DNA of 20,209 nucleotides, taken from the NCBI GenBank assembly GCA_002314635.1, contig DCGQ01000023.1, positions 20,429 through 40,637 on the forward strand, in the 5' to 3' direction. Each line of letters starts with the position of its first letter. The first letter of the stretch is position 1. The stretch comes from Clostridiales bacterium UBA1774 (GTDB taxonomy: Bacteria > Bacillota > Clostridia > Oscillospirales > Oscillospiraceae). The notes beneath the pieces were generated by a model. It was given only the letters and a program-made list of their open reading frames with translations, did no database searches and was not told the origin of the DNA. Positions 8,259-16,284 of the stretch are shown piece after piece. The translations under genes were made by a program, and so were the position numbers.

Positions 8259-8263
8259 TTTTG

Positions 8264-8800
8264 ATGACTTTTTCCGCGATGCTGCGGGGGCCGGAATGCG
8301 GGCAGCAGGTGGCCTTCGGCAAGGGGATGGTCTGGCGGGTGGTGCAGCTTAGTGAGGATGGGCAGCGTGCGGTGCTGCTTGCCGATACCCCGGCGGGCGT
8401 CCGCCCCTATCACGATCGGTATGAGGAGACGGACTGGGAGCACTGCACCCTGCGCCAGTGGCTCAACGGGGAATACTACGGGGAGACCTTCTCCCCGGCG
8501 GAAAAGCCCCGTATTCTGGAAACGCCCCACAGCAACCCCTCCAACGAAAAAAGAAATACACCCGGCGGCTGCGACACCGTGGATCGGCTGTGGCTGCTGA
8601 GTCCGCAGGAATTACGCACCCTTCTGCCCCGGAAGGAGGATCGCGCCAAGGGTGTACTATGGCGGCTGCGCGCGCCGGGAAGCTTCCGCTGCGACTCAGT
8701 GTTTGTGGCGAATGACGGCTTCATCAACCTCTACGGCTATGATGTGGATCATCCGGAATGTGTGTTCCCGGCGCTGACGGTAAGCCTTGCGCCGCAATAA
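8264..8800 (+). CDS. DUF6273 domain protein
   Basis: A 178-residue protein that is almost entirely one DUF6273 domain. Typical family features are readable in order: a strand-rich start (VAFGKGMVWRVVQL...AVLLAD), then TDWEHCTLRQWLNGEYY. A SPAEKPRILET segment, the GGCDTVDRLWLLS element and a closing VFVANDGFINLYGYDVD segment follow. The domain is widespread in gut Firmicutes and its function is unknown to me. There is no signal peptide or membrane helix. The gene is monocistronic, with its own promoter and a strong terminator. It converges on the chaperone/AAA operon and diverges from the 452-residue protein gene, so any functional link to either rests only on position. Confidence 0.8.
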   Translation: MTFSAMLRGPECGQQVAFGKGMVWRVVQLSEDGQRAVLLADTPAGVRPYHDRYEETDWEHCTLRQWLNGEYYGETFSPAEKPRILETPHSNPSNEKRNTPGGCDTVDRLWLLSPQELRTLLPRKEDRAKGVLWRLRAPGSFRCDSVFVANDGFINLYGYDVDHPECVFPALTVSLAPQ

Positions 8801-8813
8801 TGCAGAACAGAAA

Positions 8814-8852
8814 ACCGCAGGCGGCACTTTTGCACCGTCTGCGGTATTTTTT
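8814..8852 (+). terminator. Rho-independent terminator, probably bidirectional
   Basis: An 11-bp stem (8814–8824 with 8835–8845, one G-T pair) has a loop of ~10 nt and is followed by ATTTTTT, 13 nt after the DUF6273 stop. On the - strand the same stem is followed by TTTTCTGTTCT, so it can also end the large operon whose last gene stops at 8900. Confidence 0.88.
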
Positions 8853-8899
8853 ATGAAAAAGGCGAATCTGAAACCTGCATTGCGCCGGTGGGTCTCCGA

Positions 8900-11800
8900 T
8901 TATGGATTGAGGTTGACGAAGCGCTCCAGTGCCATGCGAATGGGAGTGAAATAATTGATCTCTTCCACCAGTTTGCCGTGAGCCTTCGTGGTGGACGCAT
9001 CCAACATACCGATGACCCGGCCGTCTGTCCGGGAAATTACCGGACTTCCGGAGTTGCCGCTCTTGGCGGCGCAGTCGATAAATACCCGTTCCCGGTCGGT
9101 TCCGGCAGCCTGAATGCTGGAGATTGTACCGTAGAATCTGGAGGGCTCGAAGTTCGGGTCGTTGTTGATCTGCAGCTGTGTGCCGAATGGGTAGCCGCAG
9201 ATGAGGATCTCCTCGCTGGGCAGCGGCGGCTGGGAGGCCTCCCGCAGAGGCAGCGGGACAAAGCCGGTGGCACCGTTGATCTTCAGCAGCGCCATGTCGA
9301 TGTCCGGGAAGATCGGACGGAGAACGGTGCAGTCCTCGAACCAGCGCTCACCGCCCACCATGCCGGGATAGTAGAGCCTTGCCCGGATGCGGGCAGCATC
9401 TTTTGCCACATGGCAGCAGGTGAGCAGATATCCGTCCGCCGTAACGGCGAAGCCGGTGCCGTGACCGATAACCGCGCCGTCTTTATCCAGAAGCTGCAGC
9501 AGAAAAATGCTCTGCATTACCTGATTCAAAGAGCGGTTGGCATTCTCCGGCAGAATCGGTTCACGCGCCGTGAAGTTCAGCGCGTTTCCGGGGATGCAGT
9601 GTACGCTGGAGGGCTGCTGCTGCGCGGGCGCAGCGCGGTATTTCGGCGGCAGATCCTCCGGCAGCAGCACTGCCCACTCCTCCTCGGAGATGGGACTGTG
9701 ATCCGGGTGCTGCGCGTCCAGCCGCAGCATCTGCGCGCCGATGGCATCGTGCAGCAGATTGCGGACATAGCGGGCGTTGCCGAAGTTGGGATCTTTGCGG
9801 CCAAGCACCTCCGCAAAGCCCTGCCGCGCCGCGTCCACAAACGGGGCATTTTCGGGAAGCGTCAGGTCATAGCGGCGCTCGGTGGACAGCTGCGGCATAT
9901 CGGCGGCATTGCGGCCGAACAGCACCAGCAGCTGCGCCAGTTCGTCTGCCGTGTAATCCTCGAAATACAGGATGTTGTCCGCGGCATCGAAGCGGCTGCG
10001 AAGACCCGCGTCCAGATCAAAGAGCCGCTGCATCTCCCGGGGATAGCCCGCCAGTACGATGCAGGTGTTCTTCATGACCTCGGTATCCTCCAGCACGGTA
10101 AGGAGACGCTTGATGACCGCTTCACCGGCCGCGTTGTCCGCCAGCTGATGCGCTTCGTCGATGAACAGAACATTTTCCCGCGCCAGCCGCAGCAGCTTAT
10201 CAAAATCCTGCAGCTGCTCCATCATCTCACGGGCGGTGCGTGTAATGACCAGACCCTGTTTCAGTACATTGGTGGAGCGGAGCACATTGCCCAGCTTCTG
10301 CGCCATGCGGGTCTTGCCTACGCCCGGATTGCCGATGAAGCAGTAGTGCCCCGGCATGACCACATCCGGAGAGGTCAGCCGCATCCGCACCTCAATGGCG
10401 CGGATCGCCTCCTTGACCCGGGTCAGACCGATCTCTTTATTCATATTGTTCAGTACCTCCGCGTTTTCCTCACGGGTGGAACGGAGATATTTGCGGAGAT
10501 TTGGGGGGAACATGGCAGAGGTGATGAACGGACAGTCCACATTGCGCCGGTTTTTTCGGGTTTCCCCGTTCTGGATCGACCATCGGCTGCGGAGCTTGCG
10601 AAGCAGGCTCTCGATTTCATCGCCGTTTGTCCAGCTTTGGAAGCCAGTGCCGAGACCGCCCCGATCAGCCGTCCAGTTTGCCACAAAATCATCCACCAGC
10701 GGCTCCGTGTTCTCGTCAAACAGCAGCGCTTCCGTCTGCAGGCGGAAAATCCGCTGCATACTGTCGATGCTCAGATCCTCCAGCGCGAACTGCTTTTCAA
10801 AGTCCCGCTTGCAGGCGGGATAGGCCTGCAGGAACGCCTCCATGCCTGCCTCCGTGTCCATAAGCACAAAGCTGGTGGTTTCCGTAAACTGCTGCATGGC
10901 ATGGAAAAAGGCGCTGACGGCCTCCGGGCCGAAGGAAATATCGGCGCCGGACTGGGGAAGAAGGGCGCTGGGGTTTTGCAGAACCACCGTCCCGCCCTGT
11001 GCCGCCGTGACTGCCTGCCGCGTTTTATCGGAGGTCTGACCGACATAGCCTGCCTCCAGCGTACCCTTGTGGAGGAAGTGTACCTCCTTGCTGTCGATCA
11101 GGTCATGATCTGCCAGCACATTGGCAATGGTGCGGATCGCGGTTTCCCTGCCGCTGCCCACCGGGCCGGAGATGATGTAGTTTTTGCTGCCGCTGTAAGG
11201 CTCCGGGGATTCCGTGATATTTCGGATAAAATCGGAGATCTCCTCCTTGCCGAACAGCCGTTCCGCCATTAACTGTGAGGTGAGCGGCTCCGGCGGGGTC
11301 GCGTCCACCGGGCCTGCCAAAGCGGCAAAATCCACCGGAGTGCGGGGCAGATCGGAGGCGGTCAGCGTGTGGCGATCCGCCTCCGTCAACTGCGACAGCT
11401 GCTCTTCGGTGAGGGATTCCTTTTGGGAGACTACGTGCAGCTTCTCCCGCACAATGCGGGCGTCCCGCATCGCCTTGGCAGCGGGAAGATATTCATTCCG
11501 CATGAAGCGGGCGTTGCCGAAGTTGGCGCGGGGCACGGACAGGTATTCGGAAAGCGCCAGCTCGGTGCGCTGCAGAAATGCTTCGTCCGCCGTTTCCCCG
11601 TCTTTTTTCGCCATGCCCTCCAGAATGTTCCGCAGCTCCGCGGCACTGTAGTTCTTGAACTTGATGCGATTCCGCAGAGGGAAGCGGCTGGAAAGACCCG
11701 CGTCAAGCGCAAAAAGCCGCTCCATCTCCGTGGTGTAGCCAGCGAGAATGATGCAGTGCCTGCGGCGGAAGTCCGCGTCCTCCATCAGCGGTACCAGTTC

Positions 11801-14029
11801 CCGGATCAGAGGTCTGCCCTCGTCGTTGTCTGCCAGCTGATGTGCCTCGTCGATAAACAGAATGCCGTTTTCCGACATGGTCAGCGCGTCCTGCAGACCG
11901 TTGGTGCGGGGATCCGTATATTCGCCGGGTCTTTTGGGCGCGGCAGGCTCCAGCAGCTTCCGCGCCGTAATGACATAGGGGACACGCCGACGGATCACGC
12001 CCAGCTTCTGGAACAGGTATCCCATTCTCTCTGCCATCATGGTCTTGCCGGTTCCCGGCGGCCCCTGAAACACATAGAATCCCGGCTCCTGCACGGCACT
12101 GCCGTTCAGCTGAATGTTGCGCGCAATGGCATAGATCGCCCGTTTCACGCTGTTAAGTCCCTGAATACTTTCCAGTTCCCGGTAGGCGTCCTGCAGATCC
12201 TGCTGGGCGGAGGACGCCCATGTCTGCATTTTTTCCGGGATATCCTGCAGGGTCAGTACCAGTCGGCTGCCCTCCGGGATGCTGAGGCTCTGTCTGAACA
12301 GACGTGCGGCACAGTTTTCCTTCATGGTGTTCAGCAGATTTTCCGCTTCGCCCGCGTTGCCCCAGCCGGGCCCGGCTTCACCGACCCAGCCGTGGAAGAT
12401 ATTCTGCAGGATCGCCGCGTTTTCCGGCTCCTCCAGACGGGAGATATCCACGGAGGTATCTCGTCCGGCCATCCGCAGGAAAATGGTAAGCATTTCCTCC
12501 GCCGTGTAGTCCGCCAGCCGAATAATATGGGGAATCCGCCGCTTCAGACCGTCGTTCGCGTTCAGCAGCCGCATGGTCGGTTCCTGATAGCCGGCCAGTA
12601 TGACGGCAAACTGGCCGATATAGGTGCCCATGTCTGCCACCAGTGCGTCCAGAACATTCTGACCGCCGTAGGTATTCATCAGCGCATAGGCCTCGTCGAT
12701 GAGAAGAACGCCGCCGATGGCGCGCAGGACGGCCTCCCGCAGCACCTCCGGCGTGGTCAGCTCCGAACCGGATACGGTGACGACCTTGCCGGAGGGCAGA
12801 AGTCCCAGCTCCCGATAGAGATCGCCTACCAGACCTGCGGCAGTAGATTTGCCTGTGCCCGGATTGCCCACCAGCGCCATATTCATGCCGTGTCCGTGTA
12901 TGTTGCCGGAATAATGCCGCACCAGAAAGCGGCTTGAGGAATCCTCTGTACCCTCGCCAACCGTCAGCTCCATCTGGGAGGAAAGATTGGCGAAATGCTC
13001 CTTTAACTCCGAAAGGCCTACCATGCCCTCCAGCGTTTCCCGTGCCGTGCGATACCGGCTTTTTCCGGTCAGGGCAGCGGCAGCGTCCAGATCAAAGACT
13101 GCATCCGGGTGTTCGCGCATCCGGGCGCGGAGCATGGTATACAGGGAGGACATGGAGCACCAGTTCTGACTGCAATAGGCTGCCAGATTCTGGCTGATCC
13201 GCTCCAGCTGCCGCAGATCGGTTTTCAGACCGTTCTGCAGACGGAGCATGGAAAGCAGATTGCGGATCTCGGCGGCGTTGGGCGGGGCAATGCGGAGCAG
13301 CCGGTTTTCCGTTTCGGAGGAAAGATGGGGCAGAATGTAGGTATCCACAAAATTTGCCCAGTCGCTGGCCTGTCTGCTGGGCGCGAGGATCCGGTTCAGC
13401 GGAACGCGGGGATCCGCTTCCGCCATGAAGATGACGATGTTCCGGTTTTCCACCCGGTTGGAAAGGAGAGCACGGAACGCCCGGTTTCGGGCCAGCATCA
13501 GGTCGCTGCTCTCGATCTGCATAGCCTGTGTATCCGAAAATACCACGGCGCAGCGCACATCGGTCAGCCCCAGCAGCTCTGCCAGCAGTTCATAGGCGCG
13601 GAGGGGGAACAGCTGCCCCATGCTCATCTGCCACACCGGCCCGTAATCCCGGGTGTCCTCCTGCTGCCCAGCCTGCTGTCTGCGGCGGGAGCCGTGGCGC
13701 GCGAAAACAGAGCGGACAGGCTGGGCAGCGGGCGCGGGTGCGCCGCCGCCGCGCCGCCTGAGCGCTGCCTGAAGCTGCTGCGGCGTGGGAGCAAAATGAT
13801 TCTGCATGATGAAGCTGGATCTGACGTCGTAAAAATGGATCATATGTACCGGGTCATAAAAGACCACGGCGTCAAAACCCTGTTCGATCAGGTGATGATG
13901 CAGACGCAGCTTTACATCGCTGACCGTCAGTTCGTCGCTGATGATGTTGTCCTGCGTCATGCCGGTGACAACAAAGAAGGGATTGGAGCAGTTCTGCTCC
14001 GAAAAAATGCTTTCCGCAGTGACAGCCAT
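8900..14029 (-). CDS. Giant multi-AAA+ ATPase with C-terminal trypsin-like protease
   Basis: A 1709-residue cytoplasmic-looking protein; an AAAGGA-type ribosome binding site lies ~9 nt before the ATG. Residues 1–330 look like a degenerate ATPase-like module without a Walker A, split by an Arg/Ala/Pro-rich linker near 90–120. AAA1 has GNPGTGKS (388–395) and Walker B VLLIDEAYAL (441–450). AAA2 has GPPGTGKT (656–663) and ILFIDEAHQL (723–732). AAA3 is degenerate: GPVGSGRE (955–962) has Arg for the Walker A Lys, and Gln-Asn replaces the Walker B Asp-Glu. AAA4 has GNPGVGKT (1233–1240), FIDEAHQL and an LRSRF arginine-finger region. The active modules resemble CbbX/SpoVK/EccA ATPases. Residues ~1505–1709 form an HtrA/trypsin-like domain with H1540 (TCCHV), D1578 (DIDMALLKI) and S1660 (GNSGSPV). 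It is the last gene of the operon, 39 bp after its neighbour. Probable role: substrate remodelling coupled to proteolysis. Confidence 0.92.
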   Translation of the reverse strand: MAVTAESIFSEQNCSNPFFVVTGMTQDNIISDELTVSDVKLRLHHHLIEQGFDAVVFYDPVHMIHFYDVRSSFIMQNHFAPTPQQLQAALRRRGGGAPAPAAQPVRSVFARHGSRRRQQAGQQEDTRDYGPVWQMSMGQLFPLRAYELLAELLGLTDVRCAVVFSDTQAMQIESSDLMLARNRAFRALLSNRVENRNIVIFMAEADPRVPLNRILAPSRQASDWANFVDTYILPHLSSETENRLLRIAPPNAAEIRNLLSMLRLQNGLKTDLRQLERISQNLAAYCSQNWCSMSSLYTMLRARMREHPDAVFDLDAAAALTGKSRYRTARETLEGMVGLSELKEHFANLSSQMELTVGEGTEDSSSRFLVRHYSGNIHGHGMNMALVGNPGTGKSTAAGLVGDLYRELGLLPSGKVVTVSGSELTTPEVLREAVLRAIGGVLLIDEAYALMNTYGGQNVLDALVADMGTYIGQFAVILAGYQEPTMRLLNANDGLKRRIPHIIRLADYTAEEMLTIFLRMAGRDTSVDISRLEEPENAAILQNIFHGWVGEAGPGWGNAGEAENLLNTMKENCAARLFRQSLSIPEGSRLVLTLQDIPEKMQTWASSAQQDLQDAYRELESIQGLNSVKRAIYAIARNIQLNGSAVQEPGFYVFQGPPGTGKTMMAERMGYLFQKLGVIRRRVPYVITARKLLEPAAPKRPGEYTDPRTNGLQDALTMSENGILFIDEAHQLADNDEGRPLIRELVPLMEDADFRRRHCIILAGYTTEMERLFALDAGLSSRFPLRNRIKFKNYSAAELRNILEGMAKKDGETADEAFLQRTELALSEYLSVPRANFGNARFMRNEYLPAAKAMRDARIVREKLHVVSQKESLTEEQLSQLTEADRHTLTASDLPRTPVDFAALAGPVDATPPEPLTSQLMAERLFGKEEISDFIRNITESPEPYSGSKNYIISGPVGSGRETAIRTIANVLADHDLIDSKEVHFLHKGTLEAGYVGQTSDKTRQAVTAAQGGTVVLQNPSALLPQSGADISFGPEAVSAFFHAMQQFTETTSFVLMDTEAGMEAFLQAYPACKRDFEKQFALEDLSIDSMQRIFRLQTEALLFDENTEPLVDDFVANWTADRGGLGTGFQSWTNGDEIESLLRKLRSRWSIQNGETRKNRRNVDCPFITSAMFPPNLRKYLRSTREENAEVLNNMNKEIGLTRVKEAIRAIEVRMRLTSPDVVMPGHYCFIGNPGVGKTRMAQKLGNVLRSTNVLKQGLVITRTAREMMEQLQDFDKLLRLARENVLFIDEAHQLADNAAGEAVIKRLLTVLEDTEVMKNTCIVLAGYPREMQRLFDLDAGLRSRFDAADNILYFEDYTADELAQLLVLFGRNAADMPQLSTERRYDLTLPENAPFVDAARQGFAEVLGRKDPNFGNARYVRNLLHDAIGAQMLRLDAQHPDHSPISEEEWAVLLPEDLPPKYRAAPAQQQPSSVHCIPGNALNFTAREPILPENANRSLNQVMQSIFLLQLLDKDGAVIGHGTGFAVTADGYLLTCCHVAKDAARIRARLYYPGMVGGERWFEDCTVLRPIFPDIDMALLKINGATGFVPLPLREASQPPLPSEEILICGYPFGTQLQINNDPNFEPSRFYGTISSIQAAGTDRERVFIDCAAKSGNSGSPVISRTDGRVIGMLDASTTKAHGKLVEEINYFTPIRMALERFVNLNP

Positions 14030-14068
14030 TCGGTCACATCCTTTCTGATTGATCGCGGAGGGAAACGA

Positions 14069-15694
14069 TCAGATGGGTAGAGCAGCAGGCTGAGCAGCGG
14101 GCTGGGGCATGGGCACGGGTGCAGGACGGACAACGGGACTTACCTGCGTCTGGGCTTCCTGAACCTGAGACTCCTGCGGCCTCTCCCAGCTGTTCTGATT
14201 ACCCTGACCCTGATCTTGAGCGGGAGCTGCCGTATCGGTGCAGGTGGCGCTGTCGAAGGAGCAGCCGTCCAACCCCTGCAGCGAAGCATCCAGCATTTGC
14301 ATGAACTGCTGAGCCTCTACGCCGCTGCGGATGGCGGAGCCGTGGGAGAGAATCTCAAAACGGAAGCTGTTGCGAAGCTCGCCGTTCGCCGGGGACGGTT
14401 CCGCAGTGAGCACGATGCGCTCCCCGGAAGCAGAGGTCAGATAGACCCGGTAGCCGAACCGCTCATCACCGGCAAAGTATTCCTGCCATTCAACATGCAG
14501 CGTGCCAAGACGGGTTTGGATCACCTCGATGGCCTCCTCCAGCAGCTCCTTCCGGTCAAAGCTGAACTGCCGTGCCTTCGCGGCGAACAGCACTGCTTCC
14601 CGAAGCTCCTGCCGATAGGTTTCCGCCAGCGTTCCGATGTTGTCCAGATCCTGCAGGGTCACATTCGAATCTTCGATCAGGGAACGCAGCGCCGTGATGC
14701 GATCTTCGATGCGGCGCAGGTCGCCGCAGGTCCAGTAATCCACATCGATGTCCATGCCGTCCAGCTCCAGATGCCGGGAGGACTCCAGCTCGATTTCGGC
14801 CTCCTGAACCTGCTGCAGTGCGGAAGCGCGGCGAACCTGCCACTCCTGTTCATCCGCAAACACCTGTGCCCGGTATTCCAGCGCGTCCTCAAAAAGCTGC
14901 CGAGCCTGCTGCCGGGCGGAACCCACTGTCAGCATTCCACCCTCATTCATGTCATTTACCACATTCTGCTGAAGGCCCCTCAGCCGTGTCAGAACATTGC
15001 TTTGCCAGTTGTGATTGTTGGCATTGTTGTATTCCACGGTAGCATTGACGACCGATACGGCAGCTTCCAGATACTCTGACGCATTTTGGCGAAGCTGCGC
15101 GTCCGAGTGGGACAGCGCGGCCCAGTTATTTTCCATCTGACTGATCCGGTTCTTGCTGTCCTGAATGTCCTGTGTCAGCTGGGTGTGGATCTGCGTGATC
15201 CGATTGTTCAATGCGTTGGCAGCGTGTTGGATCCGGTCAGCGCTGCGCTGTTCACTTTCACGGATGGCTTGGGCGGTCTCGGTCTTTACATCCGCGATCT
15301 GCATGGAAATGCGCTGTGCCAGCTGGGCACGCTGCTTGGCGTCCTCCTGCCGAACCTGGTCGAGCTGCTGCTGTTGCTCTGTGCGGAGACGATTGATCTG
15401 CTGCTCGGTTTGTCTCTGCGCCGTTTCGATCTGCTGTTCCTGACGACTGATGACCTGCTGCAGCTGGGTGTTGCTGTGCTGCAGATCATTGACCAGACGC
15501 TGCAATGCCCGCTGGTTCTGCTGCGTCTGCTGCAGCGCCTGCTGGTTCCGGGTTGCCTGATCTTTTGCAGCAGCGGCACGCCGGCTCAGCTCCTCCATTG
15601 CTCTCTGTTTATCATAGGAGTCATAGGTACCGGAGATGATATTGAAAAGCTGCGCATCGCTCATAGCCTGATAATTGTAAGAAGTGTGGCTCAT
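14069..15694 (-). CDS. Coiled-coil protein with Gln-rich rod and Pro/Gln-rich tail
   Basis: A 541-residue protein of no family I recognise. A short N-terminal segment (MSHTSYNYQAMSDAQLFNII) is followed by a long Gln/Arg-rich coiled coil (about 35–200). A second helical region (about 255–400) follows, then a compact, beta-rich domain (about 400–475: FGYRVYLTSASGERIVLTAE...FRFEIL). The tail (about 476–541) is disordered and rich in Pro, Gln and Ala, ending in PVPMPQPAAQPAALPI. Its start overlaps the stop of the radical-SAM gene by 4 bp, with GGGAGGC 7 nt upstream. There is no signal peptide or membrane segment. The rod-and-tail form suggests a scaffold or adaptor for the AAA protein encoded next, which is inference. 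Confidence 0.87.
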   Translation of the reverse strand: MSHTSYNYQAMSDAQLFNIISGTYDSYDKQRAMEELSRRAAAAKDQATRNQQALQQTQQNQRALQRLVNDLQHSNTQLQQVISRQEQQIETAQRQTEQQINRLRTEQQQQLDQVRQEDAKQRAQLAQRISMQIADVKTETAQAIRESEQRSADRIQHAANALNNRITQIHTQLTQDIQDSKNRISQMENNWAALSHSDAQLRQNASEYLEAAVSVVNATVEYNNANNHNWQSNVLTRLRGLQQNVVNDMNEGGMLTVGSARQQARQLFEDALEYRAQVFADEQEWQVRRASALQQVQEAEIELESSRHLELDGMDIDVDYWTCGDLRRIEDRITALRSLIEDSNVTLQDLDNIGTLAETYRQELREAVLFAAKARQFSFDRKELLEEAIEVIQTRLGTLHVEWQEYFAGDERFGYRVYLTSASGERIVLTAEPSPANGELRNSFRFEILSHGSAIRSGVEAQQFMQMLDASLQGLDGCSFDSATCTDTAAPAQDQGQGNQNSWERPQESQVQEAQTQVSPVVRPAPVPMPQPAAQPAALPI

Positions 15695-16284
15695 GTTTTT
15701 GCCTCCCGATAATTTGTGTCTTTTTCATTGATCACGCCTACCAAGCTGATGCCGGAGCCGTGACGCAGTACCTGCACGGTGCGGGTGTCCTGCCCGTACA
15801 GCTGCAGTACCTCTGGGGTATTGTATCGTTGGGAAAGGGGAATAACACGCTGATTGGAGGAACCCCGCAGGCTCTTCCCGTCGTCCTGTTCCTGCAGATA
15901 GGGCCCGTCGATCAAAAGGTCGATATATTGCAGCAGCCCGTCCGCAAAGGGAACTTCGTGCAGCTGCTCCAGCGTATAGCCGGTATAGACGATCACGCCC
16001 ATGTCCGGTACGGTCTCATGCAGACTTTGCAGCAGCTCCGTCAGCGCTTCCGCCTGCAGGAAGGGTTCTCCGCCGCTGATGGTAAGACCCTCCGCCCCGG
16101 ACAGGCGGATCTCCAGTGACAGGGCGCCGGTGGTCATCAGTGTGCCGCCCTCCCGGTCGCGGGACGGGGCGGAAACGCAGCCGGGGCAGCGCCGGTCACA
16201 GCCCTGTACCCAAAGACAGTAGCGCCGCCCTGGCCCCAGCGTGTAGATCTCCGGCTCCCGCTGATACACACGGATATGTTTCAT
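15691..16284 (-). CDS. Radical-SAM 4Fe-4S enzyme, NrdG/PflA activase-like
   Basis: A 197-residue protein with the radical-SAM cluster motif CxxxCxxC at C29, C33 and C36 (WVQGCDRRCPGC). It also has the SAM-binding GGEP motif at residues 71–74 (LTISGGEPFLQ) and a VIVYTGYTLEQL strand typical of NrdG-like activating enzymes. Length and motifs fit the short activase class, which uses a single cluster to make a 5'-deoxyadenosyl radical and usually installs a glycyl radical or modifies a partner protein. No NrdD- or PFL-type glycyl-radical enzyme is encoded in the window, so the partner is unknown; a protein of this operon is one possibility. The gene overlaps both neighbours by 4 bp (ATGA at each end), placing it firmly in the operon. 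It needs low oxygen, in keeping with an anaerobe. Confidence 0.9.
   Translation of the reverse strand: MKHIRVYQREPEIYTLGPGRRYCLWVQGCDRRCPGCVSAPSRDREGGTLMTTGALSLEIRLSGAEGLTISGGEPFLQAEALTELLQSLHETVPDMGVIVYTGYTLEQLHEVPFADGLLQYIDLLIDGPYLQEQDDGKSLRGSSNQRVIPLSQRYNTPEVLQLYGQDTRTVQVLRHGSGISLVGVINEKDTNYREAKT

Noticed and set aside
8888..14080. Long open frames on the + strand across the giant ATPase gene (e.g. 8888–11272 and 11369–12937)
   Set aside because: They are antisense to a protein with clear AAA and protease motifs. Their translations are low-complexity and rich in Arg, His and Gln with no domain, as expected from GC-rich codon bias.
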